9,840 nucleotides of DNA from Chloroflexota bacterium (GTDB taxonomy: Bacteria; Chloroflexota; Limnocylindria; Limnocylindrales; CSP1-4): NCBI GenBank assembly GCA_021812735.1, contig JAKAMV010000299.1, positions 1-9,840 on the forward strand. The letters are read 5' to 3'. Position 1 is the stretch's first letter. Each line of letters starts with the position of its first letter. Both the position numbers and the translations under genes were made by a program. The notes under the pieces were generated by a model. That model was given only the letters and a program-made list of their open reading frames with translations. It ran no database searches and was not told the origin of the DNA. This document shows positions 1 to 5,911 of the stretch, in pieces.

Positions 1-836
1 GTCACGCCGGTCCGGACGTCGATCCGCTCCCGGGGCACCAGGATGTGGCTGCCGCGGGACGGCAGCACGTTGAACGTCTCCTTCGCCGACCCGAACGGCC
101 GGTCGGGCTTCGAGCCCCAGACGCCCGTGGCGTCGAGAACGGTCGCGGCACGCACGTCCAGCTCGGCGCCCGTGAGCTCATCGCGCACGGTGGCGCCGGC
201 AACTCGATCGCCGTCGCGAAGGGCCCTCAGCGCCCGGACGCGGGTGACCGCCAGGCCGCCCTCGCGGATCGCGGTCCGCAGCACCGCCAGCGTGTACCGG
301 GCGTCGTCCTCCATGCCGTCGCTGTACAGCATCGCGCCCTGCAGGCCCTCACGACGGAGGGCGGGCGCCAGCTCCACGGCGCCGTCCGCGGAGAGGTGGT
401 GGTGGCGGCCCCCCTTCTTCGCCGAGCCGAGCAGGTCGTACAGCACCATGCCCGACTGGTAGAAGGAGCGCGTCACGACCGGATGGCCGTACAGCGGGAA
501 CAGGAACCTCTCCAGCCGCACGAGGTGGGGGGCGAGCTCCAGCAGCCGGGCGCGCTCGTGGAGCGCCTCGCGGACGAGCCCGACGTGGAACTGCTCGAGG
601 TAGCGGAGGCCGCCGTGGATGAGCCGCGACGACCGCGACGAGGTGCCCACGGCGACGTCGTCCTGCTCGACCAGCGCGGCGCGCAGTCCGCGGCTGGCGG
701 CGTCGAGGAGCGCCCCGCAGCCGACGATGCCGCCGCCGACGATCAAGACGTCCCAGGTCTCGCGCGCCAGCCGCTCCAGCTCGACACCGCGTGCGGCCAG
801 CGGCGGGCGGGACGCGGGATGCGGATGGTCAATCAC
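1..836 (-). CDS. glpD: FAD-dependent glycerol-3-phosphate dehydrogenase, 3' end cut by window edge
   Basis: It oxidises sn-glycerol 3-phosphate to dihydroxyacetone phosphate and passes electrons through FAD to the quinone pool at the inner face of the membrane. The visible 278 residues start at a GTG (836) and run off the left edge. They hold a Rossmann FAD motif, DVLIVGGGIVGCGALLDAA (about 29-47), the family signature GTSSRSSRLIHGGLRYLEQ (64-82), and a downstream LYSDGMEDDARYTLA stretch that is also typical of GlpD. In the last third, LDATGVWG followed by LPSRGSHILVPRE also fits the family. Full-length members have about 500-570 residues, so roughly half is missing. GTG 836 is preferred because the in-frame Rossmann motif sits about 30 residues in, a GAGG lies about 8 nt upstream, and the only nearby upstream ATG is out of frame and closes quickly. 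The gene begins 9 nt after the stop of the small membrane protein gene, so it is probably its co-transcribed downstream partner. The family call is strong; the link of glycerol metabolism with NnrE is only positional. Confidence 0.93.
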   Translation of the reverse strand, partial: MIDHPHPASRPPLAARGVELERLARETWDVLIVGGGIVGCGALLDAASRGLRAALVEQDDVAVGTSSRSSRLIHGGLRYLEQFHVGLVREALHERARLLELAPHLVRLERFLFPLYGHPVVTRSFYQSGMVLYDLLGSAKKGGRHHHLSADGAVELAPALRREGLQGAMLYSDGMEDDARYTLAVLRTAIREGGLAVTRVRALRALRDGDRVAGATVRDELTGAELDVRAATVLDATGVWGSKPDRPFGSAKETFNVLPSRGSHILVPRERIDVRTGV

Positions 837-845
837 AGACGGGCC

Positions 846-1076
846 TCATTGGCTTGGCGCACGCAGGATGCGCCACAGGACGAACGCCGTGCCGAGGACG
901 AGCACGACGATCGCGGCGGGGGTGTGGACGACCACGTCCTGCAGTCTCGGGGGGAGGATGCCGGTGATCGCGTCGGCGGCGAGGACGAGGGCGACCACGA
1001 CCGCCGCGACGAGGAGGACCTCGCGGATGCCGGGCTGGCGTGCCGGGCGGGAGGGAGAGCTATCGGGCGCAGGCAT
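846..1076 (-). CDS. Small two-helix membrane protein, function unknown
   Basis: This 76-residue protein has a polar, proline-rich N-terminus (residues 1-17). Two strongly hydrophobic segments follow: about 19-38 (VLLVAAVVVALVLAADAITG) and about 52-70 (HTPAAIVVLVLGTAFVLWRI). They are joined by a short loop, ILPPRLQDVVV, and the protein ends in a basic tail. That is a helical hairpin in the membrane with no catalytic motif. The gene sits between nnrE (5 nt upstream) and glpD (9 nt downstream), which argues that it is real and co-transcribed. A GAGG directly abuts the ATG, too close for a normal Shine-Dalgarno, so translation may depend on coupling to nnrE. I do not recognise the family. A role at the membrane beside GlpD is possible from position alone. 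Confidence 0.7.
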   Translation of the reverse strand: MPAPDSSPSRPARQPGIREVLLVAAVVVALVLAADAITGILPPRLQDVVVHTPAAIVVLVLGTAFVLWRILRAPSQ

Positions 1077-1081
1077 CCTCG

Positions 1082-1825
1082 TCAGCCCCGGTCCGCCTCG
1101 AGCGGGATGCCGATCGGCGCGACGAGCACGCGGCCCGCGAGCTTGCGGCCGATTCGGGTTCGCAGACCCAGCTTCGGGCGGTGGAAGGTCACCGTCAGGT
1201 CGGCGCGGACCACGGGCTCAGACGGGTCGCCGGACGTCAGGTCCACAGCGGTGGGAGTGTCGACGGCAAGGACCGGGGTGCCGGACTCGCGGGCGCGCTG
1301 GATCACCTCGACCGCGGTCCGGACGGGCTCGCGCAGGCGGCCGCGCACGCCGGTGCCGAGCAGGGCGTCGACGATGATCCCCGCCTTCTCGATCCCGTGA
1401 CCCAGCATCGCCACGTCGCGCGCCACGGGGGCATGGACGCAGGTGACGCCCGGGAGGCCGTCCAGCCGCTTCCAGTTCCTGGCCGCGTCCGGCGTGCCCG
1501 GCCGCTCGTCGCCCGACACGAGCACCGCGATCACCGGCACGCCCCAGCCGGCCAGTCGGCGCGCGGCCACGAAGCCATCCCCGCCGTTGTTGCCCGGTCC
1601 GCCGAGCACGAGGACGGGCCGTCCCGCGCGCTCGTTGTGGGCCAGCAGGGCGCGGGCGGCGGCCGCGACGGCCGTTCCCGCGTGCTCCATCAGCGTCGCG
1701 CCGGGGATCCCCTGCGCCTGGGCCTTGCGGTCCGCCCCGGTCATCGCCTCCGCTGAGATGGCCCCGCGCGCGGCCGCCTCGGCCCAGCGCAGCTCGAGCT
1801 CGTCGAGCGAGAGCGCACTGAGCAT
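1082..1825 (-). CDS. nnrE: NAD(P)H-hydrate epimerase (YjeF N-terminal domain), stand-alone
   Basis: It interconverts the R and S forms of damaged, hydrated NAD(P)H so that a dehydratase can repair them. From the ATG at 1825 the protein has 247 residues. The family N-terminal helix is AMTGADRKAQAQGIPGATLM (27-46). The nucleotide-binding motif GGPGNNGGDGFVAARRL (75-91), the DALLGTGVRGRLREP loop (153-167) and ADLTVTFHRPKLGL (208-221) follow in the expected order. The usual VDIPSGLD motif reads VDTPTAVD here (188-195), keeping both aspartates but not the SG pair. The protein ends at the epimerase domain, so the ADP/ATP-dependent dehydratase domain (NnrD), often fused to it, is absent and must be encoded elsewhere if present. 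The start is uncertain: an in-frame GTG at 1864 is possible, and about 23 residues precede the conserved domain even from 1825. It is followed 5 nt later by the small membrane protein gene. Confidence 0.9.
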   Translation of the reverse strand: MLSALSLDELELRWAEAAARGAISAEAMTGADRKAQAQGIPGATLMEHAGTAVAAAARALLAHNERAGRPVLVLGGPGNNGGDGFVAARRLAGWGVPVIAVLVSGDERPGTPDAARNWKRLDGLPGVTCVHAPVARDVAMLGHGIEKAGIIVDALLGTGVRGRLREPVRTAVEVIQRARESGTPVLAVDTPTAVDLTSGDPSEPVVRADLTVTFHRPKLGLRTRIGRKLAGRVLVAPIGIPLEADRG

Positions 1826-1913
1826 GGGGTCGTCGCCGGGCAGGGGCGCGGTCTGGGAGAGCACGTCCGACAGGGTACCGTGCCGGCCCCTCGAGGACGC
1901 GGGCCGGGGGCCA
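1826..1913 (-). other. mutY-nnrE intergenic gap
   Basis: These 88 nt separate the mutY stop from the chosen nnrE start. They contain only weak symmetry, such as a GCACG/CGTGC pair with a 13-nt loop, and no convincing promoter or terminator. Whether nnrE has its own promoter or is read through from mutY cannot be decided. Part of the gap may be coding if nnrE starts at the GTG at 1864. Confidence 0.3.
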
Positions 1914-2930
1914 TCAGGCGCCGGGCTGCCGCTCCAGCTCAGTCGGGACGTCCTCCACCGGCGATCCTGCCGAACGTCCCGGCGCCGTGGTCGGCAGCCG
2001 CGCCTCGATCCGGCCGCCGACCTCACGGGCCTCCAGCAGCCCCTCGACCTCGAGGGCCAGCACCGCCTGGCGGACCGCGGCGGCGCGGTGGACGCCGATC
2101 GACGCCCCGAAGGGCACCCACTCGTCCCCGTCCGCGCCGCGGGCCTGCTCGAGCACCCGGCCCCGGAGCCAGCGCGCGGTGGAGGCGAAGGCCGGAGACG
2201 GCGTCCGGCGCCGCGGCCCGCGGCCGCCCTCCTCCGAGCGCTGGCCCGACGCGTACCGGCACCACGGCGCCGCTGGGCATGCGGGGCAGCTCGGGCCGCG
2301 GGGCGAGCACAGGAGCGCGCCGACGTCCATGAGCGCGTGCGCCCAGGCGGCGGCGCGTCCAGGCGGCACCACGGCGTCGGCAAGCGCCTGGAGACGCTGC
2401 GGCGCGAGCGCGTCCCGGCTGCCCGCCGCGATCCGGCCGAGGACGCGGCGCGTGTTGGTGTCGACGGCCCCGACCGGCCGTCCGAACGCGATCGCCGCCA
2501 CCGCCCGCGCCGTGTACGGCCCCACGCCCGGGAGGCGCTCGAGCGCCTCGACGGCGTCGGGCACGAGGCCGCCGTGGTCGGCCACGATGGCCCGGGCTGC
2601 GCGGTGCAGGGCGACCGCCCGCCGGTTGTAGCCGAGGCCCGACCACGCCCGCACCACCTCGGCGATCGGCGCCGCCGCCAGGTCGGATGCGGTGGGCCAG
2701 CGCGCCGTCCACGACGTCCACGCCTCGGCGGCCCGGGCGGCCTGCGTCTGCTGGGCCATCACCTCGGCGACCAGCACCGCGTACGGGTCGCCCGTCGCGC
2801 GGAAGGCCAGCGGGCGTCCCGCCGCGGCGTACCAGCGGAGGATCGCTGCACGCGCGTCGGGCGGCACGAGGGCGTCGGGGTCGGAGCTGGCGGACACCGC
2901 CGTAGCGTAGGGCGGGCAGCCGATGGCCAC
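1914..2930 (-). CDS. mutY: A/G-specific adenine DNA glycosylase, short form without NUDIX-like domain
   Basis: It removes adenine mispaired with 8-oxoguanine (or guanine), preventing G:C to T:A transversions after oxidative damage. The 338-residue product carries the HhH-GPD core: catalytic Glu56 in VAEVMAQQTQ, the helix-hairpin-helix LERLPGVGPYTA (130-141), and catalytic Asp157 in VDTNTRRVLGRI. A complete 4Fe-4S ligand set follows, Cys208-x6-Cys215-x2-Cys218-x5-Cys224. After the cluster comes a basic linker and a short region (about 247-313) containing FASTARWLRGRVLEQAR and AVLALEVEGLLEAREVGGRI, which resembles the winged-helix-like tail of actinobacterial-type MutY. I see no MutT-like 8-oxoG recognition domain. 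The start is the GTG at 2930; a second in-frame GTG at 2897 is equally plausible, since neither has a clear ribosome binding site and the conserved part begins near residue 28. It is transcribed divergently from the TauE/SafE gene. Confidence 0.92.
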   Translation of the reverse strand: MAIGCPPYATAVSASSDPDALVPPDARAAILRWYAAAGRPLAFRATGDPYAVLVAEVMAQQTQAARAAEAWTSWTARWPTASDLAAAPIAEVVRAWSGLGYNRRAVALHRAARAIVADHGGLVPDAVEALERLPGVGPYTARAVAAIAFGRPVGAVDTNTRRVLGRIAAGSRDALAPQRLQALADAVVPPGRAAAWAHALMDVGALLCSPRGPSCPACPAAPWCRYASGQRSEEGGRGPRRRTPSPAFASTARWLRGRVLEQARGADGDEWVPFGASIGVHRAAAVRQAVLALEVEGLLEAREVGGRIEARLPTTAPGRSAGSPVEDVPTELERQPGA

Positions 2931-2950
2931 TCGGCGACCCGGATCGCCGA
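2931..2950. promoter_or_regulatory. Perfect dyad TCGGCGA-N6-TCGCCGA abutting the mutY start
   Basis: Two perfect 7-bp arms (2931-2937 and 2944-2950) flank a 6-nt centre, ending one base before the GTG chosen for mutY. If mutY starts at 2897 instead, the dyad lies in its leader. It could be an operator for mutY, for the divergent permease gene, or a leader hairpin. The symmetry is seen directly; its function is inferred. Confidence 0.4.
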
Positions 2951-2965
2951 CTCAGGCGATACTGG

Positions 2966-2982
2966 GCGGGTACCCCACCCGC
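2966..2982. promoter_or_regulatory. Perfect dyad GCGGGT-N5-ACCCGC upstream of the TauE/SafE gene
   Basis: The 6-bp arms (2966-2971, 2977-2982) flank five bases. The dyad ends 20 nt before the GTG at 3003 and 8 nt before the alternative TTG at 2991. A GATACT sequence just upstream (2959-2964) might be a -10 element, in which case the dyad would fall at or just after the transcription start and could act as an operator or a leader hairpin. No matching -35 was found. Confidence 0.35.
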
Positions 2983-3002
2983 ACAGGACCTTGTGGACCC
3001 GC

Positions 3003-3845
3003 GTGACGCTCGGCGCCGACATCGGGATCTTCATCGTGTCGCTCCTCGCCGGCGTGATCGGCGCCCTTGCCGGCGTCGGCGGCGGCATCCTGGTCGTGCC
3101 GTCGCTCACCATCCTGTTCGGCGTCGACATCCGACTCGCCATCGGCGCGTCGATCGTGAGCGTCATCGCCACCAGCTCGGGGGCGGCCGCCGCGTACGTG
3201 CGCGACGGCATGACCGACATGCGGGTGGGCATGTTCCTCGAGCTCGCGACCACCACGGGCGCGGTCGCCGGGGCGCTGCTCGCGGCGGTGGTGGCGCCAG
3301 CGGCGCTGTACGTCCTGCTGGGCGTGGTGCTGCTGTTCTCGGCCGTGCAGCAGGTCCTCCGCCTGGGCGAGGAGCTGCCGCCCGTGGCCGAGGCGACATC
3401 GATCGCGGCCCGGATGCGCCTGGCGGGAGCCTACCCCGACGCCAGGCTCGGCCGGGACGTCCCCTACGCCGCCCAGCGCGTGCCGCTGGGCTTCGCGCTG
3501 ATGGCCGGCGCCGGCGTCGTGTCGGGCCTGCTGGGCATCGGCTCGGGGGCGCTCAAGGTCCTCGCCATGGACGGGGCGATGCGCCTGCCGATGAAGGTGA
3601 GCTCGGCGACGAGCAACTTCATGATCGGCGTGACGGCGGCGGCGTCGGCCGGGATCTACCTCGGCCGGGGCGACGTCGACCCCACGCTCGCGGCGCCTGT
3701 CGCCCTCGGCGTCCTGGCTGGCGCGACGCTCGGGGCCCGCGTCCTGCCCAGGCTCTCGAACCGGTCGGTCCGCCTGGTGTTCCTGCCCGTGCTGGTGGCC
3801 GTCGGCATCGAGACGCTGCTCAAGGGGCTGGGGGCGGGCCTGTGA
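3003..3845 (+). CDS. TauE/SafE-family membrane permease (probable sulfite/sulfonate-type anion exporter)
   Basis: This integral membrane protein of 280 residues belongs to the family that exports sulfite, sulfoacetate and similar organosulfur or organic anions. It shows the pseudo-twofold design of the family: the first half carries IGALAGVGGGILVVPSL (19-35) and the second half the matching SGLLGIGSGALKV (174-186), each within a hydrophobic hairpin. Hydrophobic stretches near 7-35, 43-64, 78-100, 99-117, 162-186, 205-221, 228-248 and 256-275 suggest about 8 membrane segments, with a charged cytoplasmic or periplasmic loop at 120-160. The start is ambiguous. GTG 3003 has an AGGA 14 nt away, while TTG 2991 has the same AGGA only 2 nt away; the first helix begins soon after either, and no other start is in frame upstream. 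The stop overlaps the start of the DUF1634 gene. The family call is firm; the substrate is unknown, and sulfur compounds are suggested by the nearby SQR-like, DUF2892 and glutaredoxin genes. Confidence 0.9.
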   Translation: MTLGADIGIFIVSLLAGVIGALAGVGGGILVVPSLTILFGVDIRLAIGASIVSVIATSSGAAAAYVRDGMTDMRVGMFLELATTTGAVAGALLAAVVAPAALYVLLGVVLLFSAVQQVLRLGEELPPVAEATSIAARMRLAGAYPDARLGRDVPYAAQRVPLGFALMAGAGVVSGLLGIGSGALKVLAMDGAMRLPMKVSSATSNFMIGVTAAASAGIYLGRGDVDPTLAAPVALGVLAGATLGARVLPRLSNRSVRLVFLPVLVAVGIETLLKGLGAGL

Positions 3846-4201
3846 CCGCCGAGCGCTTCCGCGTCCTCGTGTCGGGCGTCCTGATCGTGGGCGTGGTGAC
3901 CGCGGCGGTGCTGATCGGCCTGGGGGCCGTCAGCGCTCTGGTCGTGGGCTGGGGCGGGTCGCTGTCGGGCGTGTCGCCGGACGGCGAGGCGGTGACGGCG
4001 TTCTCGGCGATGGGCACCAACCTGGCCGCCCTCCGGCCCGTCGGCTTCGCCCAGCTGGGCCTCGTCGTGCTGCTCGCCACGCCCGTGGCGCGGGTCGCCG
4101 CCTCGGTGCTGGCCTTCATCCTCGAGGGCGACCGCCTCTACACGGCGATCACGCTGGCGGTCCTGCTGGTGCTGCTCACCAGCATCTTCGTGCTGCGCTG
4201 A
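3842..4201 (+). CDS. DUF1634 family membrane protein, partner of the TauE/SafE permease
   Basis: This 119-residue membrane protein begins at a GTG whose last two bases form the start of the TGA stop of the preceding permease gene, so the two are translationally coupled. Three hydrophobic segments are visible: about 7-35, 63-85 and 97-118. The stretch LRPVGFAQLGLVVLLATPVA (59-78), followed by an EGDRLY motif before the last helix, is characteristic of DUF1634. The family is known mainly as the immediate neighbour of TauE/SafE permeases and is presumed to be an accessory subunit; its biochemical role is not established. The gene ends 3 nt from the stop of the convergent methyltransferase gene, leaving no room for a dedicated terminator between the two transcripts. 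Confidence 0.87.
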   Translation: MTAERFRVLVSGVLIVGVVTAAVLIGLGAVSALVVGWGGSLSGVSPDGEAVTAFSAMGTNLAALRPVGFAQLGLVVLLATPVARVAASVLAFILEGDRLYTAITLAVLLVLLTSIFVLR

Positions 4202-4204
4202 CGC

Positions 4205-4813
4205 CTAGCTCCGACGGGCCACCACCACCGTGTCGGTGGACACCACCCCCTCGCCGAGATCGTTCTCGACGCGGCGCGACTGCTCCAGCACCAGGCCGGG
4301 CAGGTCTGCTGCGACCTCGTCGGGGGTGTAGAGCAACGCCGGGTCCTTGGGGCCGCGCACGTCACGGCCGATGTCGAGGCGGTCATGACCCACCACGAGG
4401 AGGCGCCCGCCAAGCGCCAGGGCATCGGCCGCCTTCGCGAACACCGCCCGCCGCTCCGGCGGCGGCAGGTGGAGGAACATCACGGTCACGAGGTCGGCGG
4501 AGCGGGCCGCGGGCGTCCACTCGAGCAGGTCGGCGTGGAGCCAGGTGATGTCGACGCCCTCCCGGGCGGCCCACGCGCGAGCCCGGTCGAGGGCGACGCC
4601 GGAGAAGTCGACGCCCGTGGTCGTCCAGCCATGCGCCGCCAGCCAGATCGCGTGGCGTCCATCGCCGGCCGCGAGGTCGAGGGCACGGCCCGGGGCGAGA
4701 CCGGTCGCGAGGTCGACGAGCGTGCGGTCGGGCGCGCGCGACTCGATGGCCTGGCGCGCTGCATGGCGCTCGTCCCACAGCTCGCGGCGCGACTTCTCGG
4801 GCCCGTCCGTCAT
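4205..4813 (-). CDS. Class I SAM-dependent methyltransferase
   Basis: This is a cytoplasmic methyltransferase of 202 residues with a complete Rossmann-type SAM-binding core. Motif I is ALDLAAGDGRHAIWLA (44-59), the ribose-binding acidic residue is Asp69 in TGVDFSG, the adenine-side acid lies in LHADLLEW (92-99), and the post-core strand reads ALGGRLLVVGHD (133-144). The acceptor cannot be deduced. The size and layout resemble small TehB-like or thiol/metalloid detoxification methyltransferases, but no specificity motif settles this. The ATG at 4813 has an excellent GGAGG about 8 nt upstream and overlaps the stop of the ECF sigma gene as ATGA, so it is translationally coupled to that regulator and probably belongs to its regulon. 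Its stop is 3 nt from the convergent DUF1634 gene. Confidence 0.88.
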   Translation of the reverse strand: MTDGPEKSRRELWDERHAARQAIESRAPDRTLVDLATGLAPGRALDLAAGDGRHAIWLAAHGWTTTGVDFSGVALDRARAWAAREGVDITWLHADLLEWTPAARSADLVTVMFLHLPPPERRAVFAKAADALALGGRLLVVGHDRLDIGRDVRGPKDPALLYTPDEVAADLPGLVLEQSRRVENDLGEGVVSTDTVVVARRS

Positions 4814-5604
4814 GCAGGTGCCTCCTCGTTCTCGAGCGACGCTAGCCGGTCGCGGATCCGCCGCGCCATGGCGTCCGTCACGACGGAGTCGGGGTCCCGG
4901 AGCCCGCCCAGCGTGGCGCGAACACCGACGAGGCTCGCGTACAGCGGCGGACAGGTGGGGCAGGTCTCGAGGTGCGCCTCGACCGCCGCCCTGGTGGCCC
5001 CGTCGAGTTCCCCGTCAAGGTACCCCGAGACATGCCGCCGGGCCCGCCAGCAGCGCAGCGGCTGCGCCTCGCTCGCGCGTCGCCGCGCGTCGTCCTCGGC
5101 CAGCGCGCTGACCAGCATCATCCGGCCCCTCCTGAGGCGCTGCTTGGTGGCCGGCAGCCCGGCCCCCGTCGCCGCGGCGATCTCGGCCGCGGTCCAGCCA
5201 AGGGCGTCATGGAGCAGCACCGCGACGCGGTAGACGGCCGGAAGGCGCGTCAGGGCGTCCTCGAGCTCCTCCCGCAGCTCGGCGCGCTCGAGAACCCGCT
5301 CCGGCGCCACGGACCAGTGGTCGTCATGCCAGTCGGCCTCGACGGCGTCGATGTCCAGCTCGTGGTGGTGGACGCGCGAGCGGTCGATGACCCGGTTGAC
5401 GAGCGCCCGCCGGAGCCAGGCCGACAGTGCGCTCGGGTCGTGCAGCTGGTCGCGGCGACGCCATGCGCCCACGATGGTCTCCTGGGCGCAGTCCTCGGCG
5501 AGATCGGCGTCCCGCAGCAGGCGCGCCGCGAGGTGGACGAGCCGCGGCAGCTCGGCCATGAGCGCGTCGGCGAACCTGTCGCCGTGCGCCGCGGCCTCGT
5601 CCAT
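4810..5604 (-). CDS. ECF-type RNA polymerase sigma factor with fused C-terminal zinc-finger (anti-sigma-like) domain
   Basis: From the ATG at 5604 the product has 264 residues. Region sigma-2 (about 13-80) includes DLAEDCAQETIVGAW (34-48) and ALVNRVIDRSR (67-77), which contact the -10 element and core polymerase. Region sigma-4 (about 110-165) contains LPAVYRVAVLLHDALGWTAA and the helix-turn-helix AEIAAATGAGLPATKQRLRRG. After a short linker comes a zf-HC2/ZAS-like module (about 185-222) with Cys185, His191 and the diagnostic His211-x3-Cys215-x2-Cys218, as in zinc-binding anti-sigma factors. The fusion suggests the sigma factor carries its own redox- or metal-responsive switch. The tail (223-264) is polar with no membrane helix, so this is not a transmembrane anti-sigma factor. 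The gene follows the DUF2892 gene by about 11 nt and overlaps the methyltransferase. A GTG one codon upstream (5607) is an alternative start; neither has a clear ribosome binding site, which points to translational coupling. Confidence 0.88.
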   Translation of the reverse strand: MDEAAAHGDRFADALMAELPRLVHLAARLLRDADLAEDCAQETIVGAWRRRDQLHDPSALSAWLRRALVNRVIDRSRVHHHELDIDAVEADWHDDHWSVAPERVLERAELREELEDALTRLPAVYRVAVLLHDALGWTAAEIAAATGAGLPATKQRLRRGRMMLVSALAEDDARRRASEAQPLRCWRARRHVSGYLDGELDGATRAAVEAHLETCPTCPPLYASLVGVRATLGGLRDPDSVVTDAMARRIRDRLASLENEEAPA

Positions 5605-5615
5605 CACGGGGCCCG

Positions 5616-5828
5616 TCAGCGCGTGGCCGACCGGGTGCTGATGCGGAAGATCGCGTAGATCGGGCAGAAGCCGACGACGGCCGTCAGGGTCAGGATCGCG
5701 GCCAGCACCCACGCGGCGATGGCCAGCGCGCCGCTCGCGACTCCGGTCACGGCGAGGCCCGCGAGGACGGCGGCGAGGGCGATCCGCGCGATGCGGTCGA
5801 TGTTGTTGACGTTGAGGGTGAGGTTCAC
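5616..5828 (-). CDS. DUF2892 (YgaP-like) inner-membrane protein
   Basis: This 70-residue membrane protein starts at a GTG (5828) with a GGAG 8 nt upstream. The N-terminal NVNNIDRIARIALA (6-19) and the C-terminal TAVVGFCPIYAIFRIST (49-65) are the two conserved blocks of DUF2892. Two hydrophobic helices (about 16-32 and 34-54) form a hairpin between them. In other bacteria this domain occurs alone or fused to rhodanese domains (as in YgaP) and is often found near sulfur-handling genes; its own activity is not known. Cys55 sits in the conserved FCP motif. The gene is 11 nt upstream of the ECF sigma gene and probably leads that transcript, which suggests a membrane component of whatever the sigma factor controls. 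Confidence 0.85.
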   Translation of the reverse strand: MNLTLNVNNIDRIARIALAAVLAGLAVTGVASGALAIAAWVLAAILTLTAVVGFCPIYAIFRISTRSATR

Positions 5829-5849
5829 AGGAGGTGCTCCAAGCTGGCC

Positions 5850-5875
5850 GGGCCCGCCTGTCGGGGCCCGCTGTC
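5850..5875. repeat. Tandem direct repeat GGGCCCGC(C)TGTC in the DUF2892 leader
   Basis: GGGCCCGCCTGTC (5850-5862) is repeated as GGGCCCGCTGTC (5864-5875), with a period of 14 nt and one base missing. It lies 22-47 nt upstream of the DUF2892 start, downstream of the candidate ECF promoter. It could bind a regulator or form GGGCCC-based secondary structure. Chance is possible in such GC-rich sequence. Confidence 0.35.
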
Positions 5876-5880
5876 CCGTT

Positions 5881-5907
5881 GACGAGATCGGCGCCCGAAT
5901 GGATACA
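5881..5907 (-). promoter_or_regulatory. Candidate ECF-type promoter TGTATCC-N16-CGTC
   Basis: On the minus strand, TGTATCC (5907-5901) is followed after 16 nt by CGTC (5884-5881). CGTC with 16-17 nt spacing is the common -10 geometry of ECF promoters, and it lies about 53 nt upstream of the DUF2892 start, where an autoregulated promoter of the DUF2892-sigma-methyltransferase unit would be expected. The -35 does not match a consensus I can assign, and the fit may be chance. Confidence 0.25.
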
Positions 5908-5911
5908 TGCG

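Noticed and set aside
45..1400. 451-codon plus-strand frame opposite glpD and the small membrane gene
   Set aside because: The minus strand gives a clear GlpD signature; the plus frame shows only shadow composition.
1443..3845. 800-codon plus-strand open frame across mutY, the divergent gap and the permease gene
   Set aside because: Only its last 280 codons (from about 3003) match a protein family; the upstream part is antisense to mutY and nnrE and has the arginine/proline-rich composition of a GC-rich shadow frame.
2993..4201. 402-codon frame seeming to fuse a novel N-terminus to DUF1634
   Set aside because: The first 283 codons are an out-of-frame, Arg-rich reading of the TauE/SafE gene; the real DUF1634 start is the GTG at 3842.
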